Assembly (NCBI GenBank): GCA_014381985.1
Contig: JACNKP010000051.1
Coordinates: 1-58,917 of the forward strand
Reading direction: 5' to 3'
DNA from: SAR92 clade bacterium
GTDB lineage: Bacteria; Pseudomonadota; Gammaproteobacteria; Pseudomonadales; Porticoccaceae
DNA: 58,917 nt
The notes under the pieces were generated by a model. It did no database searches. It had not been told where the DNA came from and saw only the letters and a list, made by a program, of their open reading frames with translations. Positions within the stretch are counted from its first letter, which is position 1. The number at the start of each line of letters is the position of its first letter. A program made the position numbers and the translations under genes. This document shows positions 58,704 through 58,917 of the stretch, piece by piece.

Positions 58704-58719
58704 GCGTCAGACCTGACGC
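58704..58719. repeat. GCGTCAG/CTGACGC palindrome in the rimP leader
   Basis: GCGTCAG, two bases and CTGACGC form a perfect inverted repeat that can fold as a six-base stem with a four-base loop. It has no T-run. The same arms occur in the rpsO leader. Confidence 0.55.
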
Positions 58720-58730
58720 GGATGTTCAGC

Positions 58731-58772
58731 GTAGAAAATGTCATGCTTAACAAGCGAGACCCCTTTTTCTAC
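58731..58772. repeat. 8-base inverted repeat in the tRNA-rimP spacer
   Basis: GTAGAAAA (58731-58738) and TTTTCTAC (58765-58772) are perfectly complementary and enclose a smaller GCTT/AAGC hairpin. This is the first of four consecutive potential stem-loops in the transcript between the tRNA and rimP. Confidence 0.5.
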
Positions 58773-58842
58773 TGACGTAATGCAAGCATAGACAATAAAT
58801 CATGAAATGCACACTACTTGTGGTGTCAATTTAATAAAAAAT

Positions 58843-58917
<75 letters not shown>

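Overview
This 58.9 kb window is a dense stretch of chromosome from a gammaproteobacterium, most likely a marine oligotroph of the Cellvibrionales/SAR92 type. That placement is an inference from gene order (tilS-pyrG-kdsA-eno-ftsB-ispD-ispF-truD-pcm, hemC-hemD-hemX-hemY, rpsP-rimM-trmD-rplS, and initiator tRNA-rimP-nusA-infB-rbfA-truB-rpsO-pnp), moderate base composition and protein similarity recalled from memory; no search was run. Almost everything is core housekeeping. I see no mobile element, prophage, CRISPR array, toxin-antitoxin pair, defence island or biosynthetic cluster.

Layout. (1) 1-9209, minus strand: eleven tightly packed genes from an exported methyltransferase through yheU, tilS, pyrG, kdsA, eno, ftsB, ispD, ispF and truD into a truncated pcm. 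(2) 9325-15357, plus strand: gcvR, trmL, fldB-mnmC and a lipoprotein oligopeptidase. (3) 15415-19574, minus: the heme genes hemC-hemD-hemX-hemY. (4) 19778-24605: argH, facing cyaY, then lptM-lysA-dapF-DUF484. (5) 24606-30932, minus: rnr, then the rpsP-rimM-trmD-rplS translation operon and ffh. (6) 31050-35616: a CcsA-like membrane protein, a CorB-like transporter/CBS protein, DUF1289, a gamma-carbonic-anhydrase-like protein, two Nudix hydrolases and grxD. (7) 35897-37993, plus: argD-argF. (8) 38002-47933, minus: grpE-dnaK-dnaJ-dapB-carA-carB-greA, headed by heat-shock promoters. (9) recN, plus. (10) 49854-58917, minus: initiator tRNA-rimP-nusA-infB-rbfA-truB-rpsO-pnp.

How the genes work together. 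Arginine and pyrimidine precursors (argD, argF, argH, carAB, pyrG), lysine and peptidoglycan precursors (dapB, dapF, lysA), isoprenoid and Kdo precursors (ispD, ispF, kdsA), tetrapyrrole synthesis, and the translation, RNA-decay and protein-folding machinery all sit here. Many genes overlap by 1-4 bases, and several convergent pairs have abutting or overlapping stop codons.

No intergenic stretch exceeds 300 bases. The largest gaps (carA-dapB, grxD-argD, rnr-rplS, tRNA-rimP, rpsO-pnp, hemC-argH, rpsP-ffh) are described below. The most interesting material is RNA-level: a promoter, branched RNA fold and terminator ahead of carA; a candidate small RNA ahead of argD; a hairpin containing three 12-nt repeats between dnaK and dnaJ; four consecutive hairpins ahead of rimP; a long RNase III-type hairpin ahead of pnp; and a truD gene whose only start matching the protein family is ATT. 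I did not find a clearly new multi-gene system.
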